A stretch of DNA of 64,000 bases from DATBQN01 sp963755825 (GCA_963755825.1 CAVWLA010000001.1:434001-498000), one strand, 5' to 3'. Numbered from the stretch's first letter, positions 17,331 to 26,869 are shown. Numbers and translations: made by a program. The notes: a model not told the origin generated them from the letters alone.

Positions 17331-19048
17331 ATGGCGACGACCGCGACCCCTGCCCATCCCTCGACCGCCGGCGCCGGTCCGCGCACCGTCCGGGCGCCAC
17401 GCGGCAGCGCGCTCTCCTGCCGCGGTTGGCAGCAGGAGGCGGCGCTCCGCATGCTGATGAACAACCTCGACCCCGAGGTCGCCGAGCGGCCCGCCGACCT
17501 GGTGGTCTATGGGGGGTCGGGGAAGGCGGCGCGCAGCTGGGAGTGCTTCGAGGCGATCGTCGCGACACTGCGCCGGCTGGGGGGGACGAGACGCTCCTCA
17601 TTCAATCCGGCAAGCCGGTCGCCGTCTTCAAGACCCACACCGAGGCGCCGCGCGTGCTGATCGCCAACTCGCTCCTCGTCCCCCACTGGGCGACCGCCGA
17701 CGAGTTCCGCCGGCTCGAGGGGCTCGGCCTCACCATGTACGGTCAGATGACCGCCGGGTCGTGGATCTACATCGGCACCCAGGGGATCCTGCAGGGCACC
17801 TACGAGACCCTCGCCGAGTGCGCGCGCCAGCACTTCTCCGGCGGCTCGCCGGGAGGTGCGGCGGGAAGCCTCGCGGGCCGGCTGACGGTGACCGCTGGCC
17901 TCGGCGGGATGGGCGGCGCGCAGCCGCTCGCGGTCACCATGAACGAGGGGGTCTGCCTGGTCGCCGAGGTCGACTGCTCGCGGATCGAACGCCGGCTCGC
18001 CACCCGCTATCTGGACGAGGTCGCCCCCGACCTCGCCGCCGGCGTGGCGCGGGCGCTCGCCGCCCGCGACGCCCGCGAGGCGGTGTCGATCGCCGTCGAG
18101 GCCAACGCCGTCGACCTCCTCGAGCACCTCATCGCCGCCGGCATCGTTCCCGACGCGCTGACCGACCAGACCTCCGCCCACGATGCCCTCGAGGGCTACG
18201 TGCCGCACGGCCTGCCCTACGCGGAGGCGATGGCGCTCCGCGCCGCCGACCCCGCCGGCTACATCGCCCGCTCGCAGGCCTCGATGGCCGCCCACGTGCG
18301 CGCCATGCTCGCCCTCCAGGCGCGCGGCGCCGTCACCTTCGACTACGGCAACAACCTGCGCGGCCAGGCGCTGGCCGCCGGCGTCGCCGACGCCTTCGAC
18401 ATCGGCGGCTTCGTGCCGCTCTTCATCCGCCCTCTCTTCTGCGAGGGCAAGGGACCCTTCCGCTGGGCCGTCCTCTCCGGCGATCCCGCCGATCTCGCGG
18501 CGACCGACGAGGCGATCCTCGCCACCTTTCCCGAGGATCGCGCCCTGGCGCGCTGGATCCGCCTGGCGCGCGAGCGGGTGGCGTTCCAGGGGTTGCCGGC
18601 CCGCATCTGCTGGCTCGGCTACGGCGAGCGGGCGAAGGCCGGGAAGGTGTTCAACGAGCTCGTTGCCAGCGGCCGCGTCAAAGCGCCGATCGTCATCGGC
18701 CGCGACCACCTCGACTGCGGCTCGGTCGCCTCGCCCAACCGCGAGACCGAGGGGATGCTCGACGGCTCGGACGCCATCGGCGATTGGCCGGTCCTGAACG
18801 CCCTCCTCTCCGCCGTCAACGGCGCCACCTGGGTGTCGGTCCACCACGGCGGTGGCGTCGGGATCGGCTATTCGCTCCACGCCGGCATGGTGATCGTCGC
18901 CGATGGCACGGAGGAGGCTGGGCGGCGCCTCGAGCGGGTGCTGACCGGCGATCCTGGCATGGGGGTGGTGCGCCACGCAGACGCCGGCTATCCCGCGGCG
19001 ATCGCGTGTGCCCGCGAGCGCGGGGTCGACCTGCCGATGCGGCGCTGA
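17331..19048 (+). CDS. hutU: Urocanate hydratase, frameshifted
   Basis: Converts urocanate to imidazolone propionate in histidine breakdown, using tightly bound NAD+. The frame runs from ATG 17331 through GWQQEAALRMLMNNLDPEVA, then breaks at a run of seven G (17579-17585). One more G would restore ETLLIQSGKPVAVFKTH and the rest of the enzyme in the other frame, giving 572 residues, the normal family length. The catalytic region DHLDCGSVASPNRETEGML and VHHGGGVGIGYSLHAGMVI are intact. Homopolymer position and full conservation on both sides favour a sequencing error over a dead gene. No hutH, hutI or hutG lies in the window. Confidence 0.9.
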
Positions 19049-19095
19049 GCCATGGAGCCGCGCCGGCGGTGCGGACGGCGGGGCGGCGCGCCGCC

Positions 19096-22000
19096 ATGAA
19101 GCGCCTGGTCGCCGAGATCGCGCTCCTCGCGGCGGCGGTCGCGGCGCCGCTCCTCCCCGCCCCTTGGTCCGCCGTCGTCCTCCTCGCCGCGAGCGGGCTC
19201 TGGCTGGCGCTTCGGCCGCCGCGGCGAGAGGTGTGGATCGCCGGCGTCGCGCTCGCGGCGGCGACCGCGGTGCTCTTCGCCGGCTGGCTGGCGGAGCGCG
19301 GTCCGCGGCCCGGCGAGCCGGGCTGGCCGGCGGTGGCGCGGCGCCACTACGCGGCGATCTGGCGAGGCCTCTGGCGGGAGGCGGCGAGCGCCGGGAGAGC
19401 GCTCGGCCCGCTATCGGGCGACCTGAGCGCAACGGAGCGCCTCGACGCCTTCCGCAAGCTCGCCCGCCTGGAGGTGGGCGAGGGGGGAGGCCGCCATGGC
19501 CTGCTCCTCCTCGATCCCGACGGAAATGCGGTCGCCTGGGCGGGCGAGGGCCTCCTCCACGAGCTCAAGCCCGAGGCGGTGCCGCGCTCCGGACCGCTCT
19601 TCGTTGCCGGCTGGAGCGCCGCGACGCTCCTCGCCGTCGAGCCGATCACCGGCGCGCCGCGGCCCTGGCGGGTGGTCGCCGGGACGAGCTTTCCCACCCG
19701 CGAGCTGCCGTTCCAACGCCATGAGGCCCTCCGCTGGTCGCTCGTCAGCAACCTGCGCGACGCCGACCCCGGCGCCATCGCGGTAACGCTCGCCGGCGCC
19801 CCCACCCTGGTCGTGACGCCCCCCTCGACGCGGCCGCCGCCGCCCGACGCGCCGCCCCTGCCATCGGCGGCGATCCCGCCGCCGCACTGGCGCCTGGCGC
19901 CGGCCCGCTTCGCCTGGCTCGCCGTCGGCTTCGCGCTCTTCGCTCTCGCGGTGATGCGCGGCATCGCGATCGTCCTGCCGTCGCCGGCGGGGACCACGTC
20001 GATCGCCGCCGGACCGCCCGAGTGGCGCACCGGCGCCCTGGTCCTTCTCGCGATCGGTGCCGGCATCGCCTGGGGGGCCGCGGCGGAGGTCCCTACCTCG
20101 GCGCTCGCCGCCCTCGCCGCCGCTCTCGGGCTCGCCGCCGCCGTCCTCCGCCGGCCGCCCCTTCTTCAGCGCGCCGCGGCGGTCGGGCGGCGGAGTGTGG
20201 CGGCGGTCCGCTGGCGGGCGGCGATCGGCGGTGGGGCGGCGGTCCTCGCCCTCGCCGCGGCGGCCTGGGGTGTCGAGTCGCTCGCCGGACCGATCGATCC
20301 GGGCGGCGCCATCCTCGCCTCGCCGCTCGCGATGAGCCTGCGGCTCGCCTTCGTGGCGGCTGCCTTCGGCCTGCTGTCGCTCGCCGGGCGGCGGCCTCCG
20401 GGTGGCGCGCTCGCCGGCGGCGACGGCTGGGCGTGGCTCGCCGTCGGGCTCCTGGCCGGTGCGGCGGCCGCCGCCGACCTGCCGGCCGTGGCCCTCTCCC
20501 TGCTCGCCGCCGGCGGTGGCGCCGCGGCGCGCTGGGCGGTCGAGCGCGACCTCCGGCGCGCCGGGACCGCGCTCGCCGTGCTCACCCTGCTCGCCGCGCT
20601 CGCCGCCTCCTCGGCGCTGGAGACCACCTACCGCCTCCGCTTCGACCGCTACGCCGCGGCGGAGCTCCTGCCGCGCTACGCGCCGCCGTCGGCCGCCGCG
20701 GTCGAGAGCCTGGGCCGGGAGCTGGGGGCGCACTTCACTGGGCGGGACCTGGCGCGGCTGACGCCGCGCCTCGCCGCCGGCCTCGAGCGCCAGGATCTCG
20801 CCTTCGCCCTCTGGCGCTCGTCGCCCCTGGCGCGGCGCAACACCCTCTCGGCGCTGGTCGTCGAGCCGCACGACGGGAGCGCTCCGTCGTCCTTCTCCTT
20901 CGGCATGCCGATCAACGAGAAGGGGATGGTCGATTCCCTGCCGCAGCGCTGGCAGGGTCTCCTGCCGCCGCTCTGGGAGCGGGCGACGGTCGCCGGCAGC
21001 GCCGAGCTCACCGATCACGGCGCGCCGTGGGCGACGGCGCGCTACTGGCTGCTGCCGCTGCCCGGCTTCGAGGTGGCGGATCGCCGGCGCCTGATCGAGG
21101 TCGAGGTGGGCCTGCTGCGCGGCGGCCCGGCGGCGACGCCGATCGAGAACCAGACCGCCCCGGCCCTCTACGCCCTCTACGACGGCGACGGGCGGTCGCT
21201 GCTGTCGCCCTGGGAGGAGGCGCCGCCGCTCGCAGCGGCGCTCCAGGGCGTGCATTCGACGGCGATCGTCGACACCCCCGCCGGCCCGGCGCGCGCCTTC
21301 GCCCGGCGGACCCCGAACGGCTGGGAGGCGGTCTACCTGCCGTTCGAGATGCCGCTCGCCGCCCTCGAGCGGACGGCGACGGTCGCCGTCTCCTGCCTGC
21401 TCGTCTTCGCTCTCGCCACCGTGCTCGCGCTCCTCCTGGCGCTGCCGCGCGCCGCCTTCCGCGACCTGTTGCGGCGCACCGTCCGCTCGTACTCGAAGCG
21501 CCTGCTGCTGGTCTACGCGGCGCTCATCCTGGTGCCGCTGCTCCTCCTCAACGCCGTGCTGGTGCGGGCGATGGAGGACCGCCTGGAGGCCGGCCAGCGG
21601 GCGGCGGGGGAGGCGGCGCTCGACGCGGCGCAGCGGGCGCTCGGCGATCGCCTGGTCAACCACGCGATCGGCTTCGAGATCGACGCGCTCTTCAATGCCC
21701 AGGTGCTGTCGTCGCTCTCGCAGGTCGTCCACCACGAGGTCAACCTCTACTGGCGCTCCCTGGTCCAGGCGTCGAGCAAGGAAGAGCTCTTCACCGCCGG
21801 CCTGCTGCCGAAGCGCATCCCGGGGGAGATCTACGCCCGCCTGGCGCTCCTCGGCTACGGCCTTTCCTCGCGCACCAACCACGCCGGCGGCACCGAGTAC
21901 CTAGAGCTCTACGCGCCGCTGCGCCTGGCGGGCGTGCCGACCGGAGACGCGCGTCTCTTCCTGTCGATCCCGCTCCTCGCCCAGCAAGAGGAGGCGGCGG

Positions 22001-23304
22001 CGGAGCTCGCGCACCTGCGGCGGCGGGCGCTCCTCCTGACAGCGGCGCTGGTGATGCTCTCGGTGGCCCTGGGCAGCCGGCTGGCGCGCAACTTCACCCG
22101 TCCGCTCGCCGAGCTGGTCGCCGGCACCCGCCGGATCGCCGCCGGCGCCACCTCTCTCGACTTCCAGCCCGCCGAGCTCGAGCTGGTGGCGCTCACCTCG
22201 GCGGTCGACGAGATGGCGCGGCGGATCGCCGAGGGGCGCGAGCGGCTGCTGCGCGAGAAGCAGGTTGTCGAGCGGGTGGTCGAGAACATCACCTCGGGGG
22301 TGGTGTCGGTCGACCGCGAGCGGCGGGTGCTCATGCACAATCGCGTCGCGGCCGAGCTGCTCGGGGTGTCGACGGGGCAGAACCTCGACGAGACGGTGGC
22401 GCGGCGGCCGCAGCTGGGGCCGGTGGCGGCCTTTCTCAAGGGCGCCGGCGGCGAGCTGCGGCAGGCGACCGTGCGCATGGCGGGCGCCGGCGGCGAGGGG
22501 GGCGAGCGGGAGTGGACGCTGGTCTGGGCGCCGGTCCCCGGGGCGGGGGAGCCGGCGGCCCTCGTCGTCGTCGAGGACGCCACCGAGATCCTCCGCGGCC
22601 AGCGCCTGCTCGCCTGGGCAGCGATGGCGCGGATGATCGCGCACGAGATCAAGAATCCGCTGACGCCGATCCGCCTGTCGGCCGAGCACATGCGCGAGGT
22701 GTACGAGCGCGACCCGGAGCACTTCGCGCCGGTCTTCGAGCGCTGTACGACGAACATCCTGGCGCAGGTGGACGAGCTGCGCTCGATCGCCTCGGAGTTC
22801 TCCGCCTACAGCGCCATCCCGCGCATCGACCCGCAGCCCGGCGACCTCGCTGCGGCGATCGCCGACCTGGTCGAGGGCTACCGGGCGGCGCCCCCGGAGG
22901 GGGTGGCTGTCGAGCTCTCGGTCGGCGGCTCGCTGCCGGCGCGCTTCGACGCCAAGCTCCTCGGCCGCGCCGTGCGCAACCTGCTCGAGAACGCCCTGCG
23001 CGCCAGCGCCGGCGGCGGCCGGGTGACGGTCCGCGTCGAGCGCGTCGAGCGGGGCGATCGCCTGCCCGCCCTGGCGCGGATCGCGGTGCTCGACGAGGGG
23101 CCGGGAGTGCCGCCCGAGCTCCTCGGCCGCATCTTCGATCCCTACTTCTCGACCCACGACACGGGGACCGGGCTCGGGCTTCCCATCGCCCGCCGCATCG
23201 CCGAGGAGCATGGCGGCAGCATCGTTGCCCTCAACCGGCCGCAGGGGGGCCTGGAGGTTGCGATCCTGCTGCCGCTGGCGCCGAGCGCCGCGGGGAGCGC
23301 GTAG
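19096..23304 (+). CDS. Giant NtrY-like sensor histidine kinase
   Basis: 1402-residue membrane kinase, about twice the usual NtrY size. Roughly the first 800 residues hold about a dozen hydrophobic segments separated by soluble loops. A further segment (about 795-815), a periplasmic region and a final helix (about 975-995) lead into HAMP (from about 995, RPLAELVAGTRRIAAG) and a PAS domain (about 1055-1160). HisKA follows with H-box HEIKNPLTPIRLSAEHM (phospho-acceptor His1183), then an ATPase with N box NLLENAL, DEGPGVP and GTGLGLPI. The PLTPIRLSAEHM variant is typical of NtrY-type kinases that partner with sigma54 response regulators. No receiver protein is adjacent. ATG 19096 was chosen; there is no clear ribosome site, 47 nt after hutU. 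Confidence 0.87.
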   Translation: MKRLVAEIALLAAAVAAPLLPAPWSAVVLLAASGLWLALRPPRREVWIAGVALAAATAVLFAGWLAERGPRPGEPGWPAVARRHYAAIWRGLWREAASAGRALGPLSGDLSATERLDAFRKLARLEVGEGGGRHGLLLLDPDGNAVAWAGEGLLHELKPEAVPRSGPLFVAGWSAATLLAVEPITGAPRPWRVVAGTSFPTRELPFQRHEALRWSLVSNLRDADPGAIAVTLAGAPTLVVTPPSTRPPPPDAPPLPSAAIPPPHWRLAPARFAWLAVGFALFALAVMRGIAIVLPSPAGTTSIAAGPPEWRTGALVLLAIGAGIAWGAAAEVPTSALAALAAALGLAAAVLRRPPLLQRAAAVGRRSVAAVRWRAAIGGGAAVLALAAAAWGVESLAGPIDPGGAILASPLAMSLRLAFVAAAFGLLSLAGRRPPGGALAGGDGWAWLAVGLLAGAAAAADLPAVALSLLAAGGGAAARWAVERDLRRAGTALAVLTLLAALAASSALETTYRLRFDRYAAAELLPRYAPPSAAAVESLGRELGAHFTGRDLARLTPRLAAGLERQDLAFALWRSSPLARRNTLSALVVEPHDGSAPSSFSFGMPINEKGMVDSLPQRWQGLLPPLWERATVAGSAELTDHGAPWATARYWLLPLPGFEVADRRRLIEVEVGLLRGGPAATPIENQTAPALYALYDGDGRSLLSPWEEAPPLAAALQGVHSTAIVDTPAGPARAFARRTPNGWEAVYLPFEMPLAALERTATVAVSCLLVFALATVLALLLALPRAAFRDLLRRTVRSYSKRLLLVYAALILVPLLLLNAVLVRAMEDRLEAGQRAAGEAALDAAQRALGDRLVNHAIGFEIDALFNAQVLSSLSQVVHHEVNLYWRSLVQASSKEELFTAGLLPKRIPGEIYARLALLGYGLSSRTNHAGGTEYLELYAPLRLAGVPTGDARLFLSIPLLAQQEEAAAELAHLRRRALLLTAALVMLSVALGSRLARNFTRPLAELVAGTRRIAAGATSLDFQPAELELVALTSAVDEMARRIAEGRERLLREKQVVERVVENITSGVVSVDRERRVLMHNRVAAELLGVSTGQNLDETVARRPQLGPVAAFLKGAGGELRQATVRMAGAGGEGGEREWTLVWAPVPGAGEPAALVVVEDATEILRGQRLLAWAAMARMIAHEIKNPLTPIRLSAEHMREVYERDPEHFAPVFERCTTNILAQVDELRSIASEFSAYSAIPRIDPQPGDLAAAIADLVEGYRAAPPEGVAVELSVGGSLPARFDAKLLGRAVRNLLENALRASAGGGRVTVRVERVERGDRLPALARIAVLDEGPGVPPELLGRIFDPYFSTHDTGTGLGLPIARRIAEEHGGSIVALNRPQGGLEVAILLPLAPSAAGSA

Positions 23305-23310
23305 TAGAGT
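23305..23310 (+). promoter_or_regulatory. -10 element TAGAGT before rlmN
   Basis: The hexamer begins 15 nt before TTG 23320 and overlaps the kinase stop codon. AAGGA lies between, so this gene could also use a short Shine-Dalgarno leader. Confidence 0.3.
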
Positions 23311-23319
23311 CGAAGGACC

Positions 23320-24414
23320 TTGCGCCTGGACGAGCCGCTCGCCGTCGTCACCTCATCCGACTTGCCGTGGGACCGCCGGGCCCCCGAGCGCCAGGGCCTT
23401 CCCGCGGCATGGGAGCTGCTGCCCGAGGATCTCGCGGCGGCCGGCTGTCCGGGTCGGCCCGAGCACGCCTTCGCGCGGCTGCAGCGGGTGGGGAGCTGGC
23501 GGGAAGGGCGCCCCGACATCGCCTGGCGCACTCGTGAGTGGCTCGCCGAGCGCGCTGATCTCGCGCTCCCCGCGGTCCTCGCGAGCCACCCTTCCGACGA
23601 TGGCGCGACGCGGCTCGTGCTCGGCCTCGCCGATGGCCAGCGCATCGAGGCGGTCCACATGCCGCGGCGAGACGGCGACAGCCGGGTGACCTGCTGCATC
23701 TCGAGCCAGGTGGGGTGCGCGCTGGGGTGCACCTTCTGCGCCACGGGCGCCATGGGGATCTTGCGCAACCTGACCGCCGGCGAGATCGTCGGCCAGGTGC
23801 TGGCATTGATGCACCACCTCGGGCCGCGGCGCGGCGACCACCTCTTCCTCGTCTTCATGGGGATGGGGGAGCCGCTCCACAACCTCGACCACGTCCATCG
23901 CGCCATCCGGGTGCTCTGCCTCGCCGGGGGAGCGGGTCTCTCGGCGCGGCGGATCACGGTGAGCACCGCCGGCCTCGTCGCCGGCATCGAGCGTCTGGCG
24001 GGGCTCGAGCCGCGGCCGCAGCTTGCGGTCTCGATCAATGCCACGACCGACGAGGCGCGGTCGCGGATCATGCCGATCAACCGTGCCTGGAGCCTGGTGC
24101 GGCTGCGCCAGGCGCTCGACGCCTGGGGGCTCAAGCGCGGCGAGAGGCTGCTCTTCGAGTACGTCCTCCTCGCCGGGGTGAACGACACGCCGGATGACGC
24201 CGACCGGCTCGCCGCCTGGCTGGGCGATCTTCGAGCGCGCCACAACGTCAACCTCATCCCGATGAACGAGCACGCGCAGGCGCCCTTCCGGGAGCCGCCG
24301 GAGGTGAGCCTCCAGGCCTTCGCCCGCCGCCTGCGCGAGAGGGGCTGCTTCGTGAGCGTTCGCCGCAGCCGGAGCCGCGACGTACAGGGGGCCTGCGGCC
24401 AGCTGGTGCAATAG
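23320..24414 (+). CDS. rlmN: RlmN-type radical SAM methyltransferase
   Basis: 364-residue enzyme predicted to methylate C2 of adenosine 2503 in 23S rRNA (and possibly A37 of some tRNAs). The 4Fe-4S cluster motif CALGCTFC gives Cys133, Cys137 and Cys140, followed by ATGAMGILRNLTAGEIVGQV and GMGEPLHNLD, which are RlmN signatures. The second, methyl-carrying Cys is in QGACGQL at the C-terminus. The N-terminal 90 residues are shorter and less typical than in E. coli RlmN, so a Cfr-like relative cannot be fully excluded. TTG 23320 has AAGGA just upstream. Confidence 0.9.
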   Translation: MRLDEPLAVVTSSDLPWDRRAPERQGLPAAWELLPEDLAAAGCPGRPEHAFARLQRVGSWREGRPDIAWRTREWLAERADLALPAVLASHPSDDGATRLVLGLADGQRIEAVHMPRRDGDSRVTCCISSQVGCALGCTFCATGAMGILRNLTAGEIVGQVLALMHHLGPRRGDHLFLVFMGMGEPLHNLDHVHRAIRVLCLAGGAGLSARRITVSTAGLVAGIERLAGLEPRPQLAVSINATTDEARSRIMPINRAWSLVRLRQALDAWGLKRGERLLFEYVLLAGVNDTPDDADRLAAWLGDLRARHNVNLIPMNEHAQAPFREPPEVSLQAFARRLRERGCFVSVRRSRSRDVQGACGQLVQ

Positions 24415-24439
24415 CAGTAGTGCTGCAGTAGGTGAGGAC

Positions 24440-24513
24440 GGTGCCAGCCCGGGAGAGTTTCCGAGGCGAGGAAGGTGCGAGGAAGGTGCTGCGAGGAAGG
24501 TGCCAGCCGATTT
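24440..24513 (+). repeat. Repeat cluster upstream of the RAYT gene
   Basis: A partial copy GGTGCCAGCCCGG (24440-24452) is followed by three 11-bp units GAGGAAGGTGC (24468-24478, 24479-24489, 24493-24503). The last runs into a full repeat, AAGGTGCCAGCCGATTT, ending at 24513. The orientation is forward, opposite to the copy after the gene. Confidence 0.75.
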
Positions 24514-24589
24514 CGACCGACGTGAGCCGAGCTCCGGCGCGCCATGCAGGGTGCGTCAGGTGTTTTGATCGCTCTCCGTCTTTCGTCCT

Positions 24590-25507
24590 ATGGCTAGAAG
24601 ATTACGCAGTACCCCTGCTGGGGGCGCGCTCGTCGAGGTTACCTGCCGTACCATCCAGGAGCGGTTCCTGTTGAAGCCGACTCCCGAGCTCTACGCAATC
24701 GTCGTCGGTGTCATTGCTCGCGCGCAGCGCCGCTTTCCGGTCGAGGTCTGCGGAATCGTCGTTCTCTCGAATCACTACCATCTCCTGCTCTGGGTGCCCG
24801 ATTCCCGACGGCTGGCCGATTTCATGTGCTTCGTAAACTCCAACCTGGCCCGGGAGGCGGGTCGCCTGGTGGCGTGGTGCGAAAGATTCTGGGCTCGGCG
24901 GTATCAGGCGATCGTGGTCAGCGACGAGGAGGAGGCTCAGGTCGCTCGCCTCAAATACCTGCTCTCCCATGGTTGCAAGGAGGGATTGGTCGCGCGGCCC
25001 CAAGATTGGCCCGGGGTCCACGCTGTCAACGCTCTCCTCGAAGGAAGACCGCTCGCCGGTCGATGGCTCGATCGCACCCGAGGGCATTTGACGCGCGCTC
25101 GCGGCCAGGGTTCACCGCCTGAGGTCTTCGCAACCGATGAGAGCCTCATCGTCGAGCCGCTGCCCTGCTGGCGACATCTGTCGCCACAGCAGATCCGCCA
25201 GCGAGTGCAGAGCCTTCTCGACGAGATCGAGGCGGAAGCAGTCACATTGCAGAAGGAGAAGCGGCCGCTGGGGATCGAGACCTTGAGGCGGCAGGATCCC
25301 CACAGCGCTCCGGTGCGGTCAAAGAAGTCCCCTGCACCCGCCTTTCACGCGGCGACCCGAGCCGCCCATCGTGCGCTGAGGGAAGCCTATCGACACTTCG
25401 TCGCCTCGTTTCGCGATGCGGCCGAAAGGCTGCGGGCTGGAGATCTGTCCGCCCGCTTTCCACCGGGCTCTTTCCCGCCGGCGCTGCCCTTTGTCGAGGT
25501 GACCTGA
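24590..25507 (+). CDS. REP-associated tyrosine transposase (RAYT, Y1/IS200-like)
   Basis: 305-residue HUH-type single-strand nuclease. The two metal-binding His are in SNHYHLLLW. The catalytic Tyr is probably in the following helix region (LKYLLSHGCKEGLV). The preceding FPVEVCGIVVL and the following FVNSNLAREAGRLV and ERFWARRYQAIVVSDEEEAQ are typical of the RAYT branch, as is the roughly 130-residue basic C-terminal extension. It is expected to recognise, cut and join single-stranded copies of the cognate palindromic repeat. Its codon use looks less GC-biased than its neighbours, consistent with acquisition. It is flanked by inverted copies of the window's dispersed repeat. Confidence 0.88.
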   Translation: MARRLRSTPAGGALVEVTCRTIQERFLLKPTPELYAIVVGVIARAQRRFPVEVCGIVVLSNHYHLLLWVPDSRRLADFMCFVNSNLAREAGRLVAWCERFWARRYQAIVVSDEEEAQVARLKYLLSHGCKEGLVARPQDWPGVHAVNALLEGRPLAGRWLDRTRGHLTRARGQGSPPEVFATDESLIVEPLPCWRHLSPQQIRQRVQSLLDEIEAEAVTLQKEKRPLGIETLRRQDPHSAPVRSKKSPAPAFHAATRAAHRALREAYRHFVASFRDAAERLRAGDLSARFPPGSFPPALPFVEVT

Positions 25508-25540
25508 GAGCTTCGAGCTCCGGCAAGCCACGAGCCGTCA

Positions 25541-25557
25541 ACAATCGGCTGGCACCT
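25541..25557 (-). repeat. Dispersed RAYT-type repeat downstream of the transposase
   Basis: ACAATCGGCTGGCACCT in reverse orientation closes the RAYT unit; its last base overlaps the stop codon of the nitrilase remnant. Confidence 0.7.
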
Positions 25558-26572
25558 CAGTAGACGAGTTTTTTCTTGGCTTGTGCGATGGCGTCTTGGA
25601 TGGGGTCGATGGCGAGGTTTGTGGGGTTCTCGCCGCGCCCTGCGGGGTAGAAAGGCTCGCGGTACATTGGATAGGCCTCGGCGCGCAGATGCGCCAGGGT
25701 CTGATGGCCGCGGCGGGTGCTGCGTTCATGACGGAGGGCATCGATGTCGATCGGTGCGACGACGATCTTCTCGCCTGGTCCCGGGTCGGCCTGCGCGAGG
25801 ATCCGGCCGTCGAAGTCGACCACCATGCTGCCGCCCGGCCAGGAGAACGGCGGGTAGTGTGCGAGGCTCGCCCCCTGGTTCGACGCCACCACGTAGGCGA
25901 TGTTCTCGAGGGCGCGGCAACGGTTGACGAGCGTCCACCAGTCCATCGGCGGCGTCGCTCCCCAGGGGTCCATGTAGGCGGAGACACGGATCAGCACCTC
26001 TGCTCCATTCAGCCGTCAGCTGCCGCAGAGGCCTCGGGAAAGAGCCAGTCGTAGCAGATGGCGCAGCCGAGCTTGCCGATCTGGCGTATCGACGACCGGG
26101 AACATCTCGGTCGTCGTAGCCCGGCAGGTCGTGCGGGCTGGTGTGCACCTCCCAGGGGAGCCAGGGGTTGACCTTGCGGTATTTGCTGAGGACGCCCTCC
26201 GGTCCGATCAGGCAGGTGGTGTTGAAGACCGCCGCGGGCCAACGTTCGTCCCGCTCGAGGAAGGTGCCAGTCTGGATGTAGATCCCATGCTCGCGAGCCT
26301 TCGCCGCGTAGCGGTCGGTGTGCTCGTTGGGGATCGGAACGGCGAGCTTGTCGAGAAGCTCGGCCGCCGTCGGGTAGACCGGGGCGGCATGGGCGAACTC
26401 GGGGAAGACGACGAGCTTGACGTCGCAGGAAGGGCGAGTAGCCGACGACCGCGCGGTCGATCATCGCCAGCATGCGGTCGACGTGGCGGCCGATACCCCG
26501 TCGGTCGGGGGGGCTGGGAAAGTCCGTCTGGCAGGCCGCGGCCGCGTAACGGATTTTATCGTTCATGCGCAT
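25557..26572 (-). pseudogene. Nitrilase/carbon-nitrogen hydrolase with five frame breaks
   Basis: Reading across three frames gives a complete nitrilase-superfamily enzyme of about 336 residues. The catalytic Glu is in LVVFPEFAHAAP, the Lys in LSKYRKVNPWLPWE and the Cys in LGCAICYDWLFPEAS. Each break looks like one extra base: near 26430, 26108, 26080, 26037 and 26026. Removing five bases gives a length divisible by three from ATG 26572 (or 26566) to the stop. A GAGGAG ribosome site precedes the start and TATCGT lies further upstream. The superfamily hydrolyses nitriles or amides to acids and ammonia; the substrate is unknown. Intact catalytic residues argue that decay is recent or that the breaks are sequencing errors. 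Confidence 0.75.
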
Positions 26573-26637
26573 GCTCTCCTCGGGGCTCGGCGGACGATAG
26601 CACGGGGTTTGCCGCTGGGTGCCGGAGGTGCAGGCAC

Positions 26638-26838
26638 AAGGTGCCAGCCGATTTTCACTCGGCCGATTTCACTCGTTTTTGCGAGGTGGCCGCTGACTGC
26701 TCAGTGCGCAGCGGTTCCTGTAACTATCTCGAGCAGGTGCCAGCCGATCTAGAAATGGTGGCATCCGAGCTTTATGGCGACCGTGGGGAGGGTGCTGACA
26801 AGGTGCCAGCCGATTTTCCGCTGGCGATTTTCCGCTGG
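26638..26838 (+). repeat. Dispersed RAYT-type repeat, three copies plus a 14-bp tandem
   Basis: Forward copies: AAGGTGCCAGCCGATTTT at 26638-26655 and at 26800-26817, and CAGGTGCCAGCCGATCT at 26734-26750. The last full copy merges into two tandem CGATTTTCCGCTGG units (26811-26824, 26825-26838). This cluster occupies the gap between the nitrilase remnant and the propeller operon, in which I see no conventional gene. Confidence 0.75.
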
Positions 26839-26863
26839 CGGGGAATTCGGTGGGTGGAGGCCC

Positions 26864-26869
26864 TATCAT
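26864..26869 (+). promoter_or_regulatory. -10 element TATCAT, candidate promoter of the propeller-cytochrome operon
   Basis: The hexamer begins 11 nt before ATG 26875 and just downstream of the repeat cluster. It is the only good -10-like match I see directly ahead of the operon. Confidence 0.4.

Larger units (their letters stand above)
24440..25557 (+). mobile_element. RAYT gene flanked by inverted repeats (REP-type unit)
   Basis: The unit consists of the forward repeat cluster, the Y1 transposase gene and a reverse repeat (25541-25557). This is the arrangement seen for REP-associated tyrosine transposases, which are usually single copy and domesticated rather than freely transposing. No target duplication was identified. 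Confidence 0.65.
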
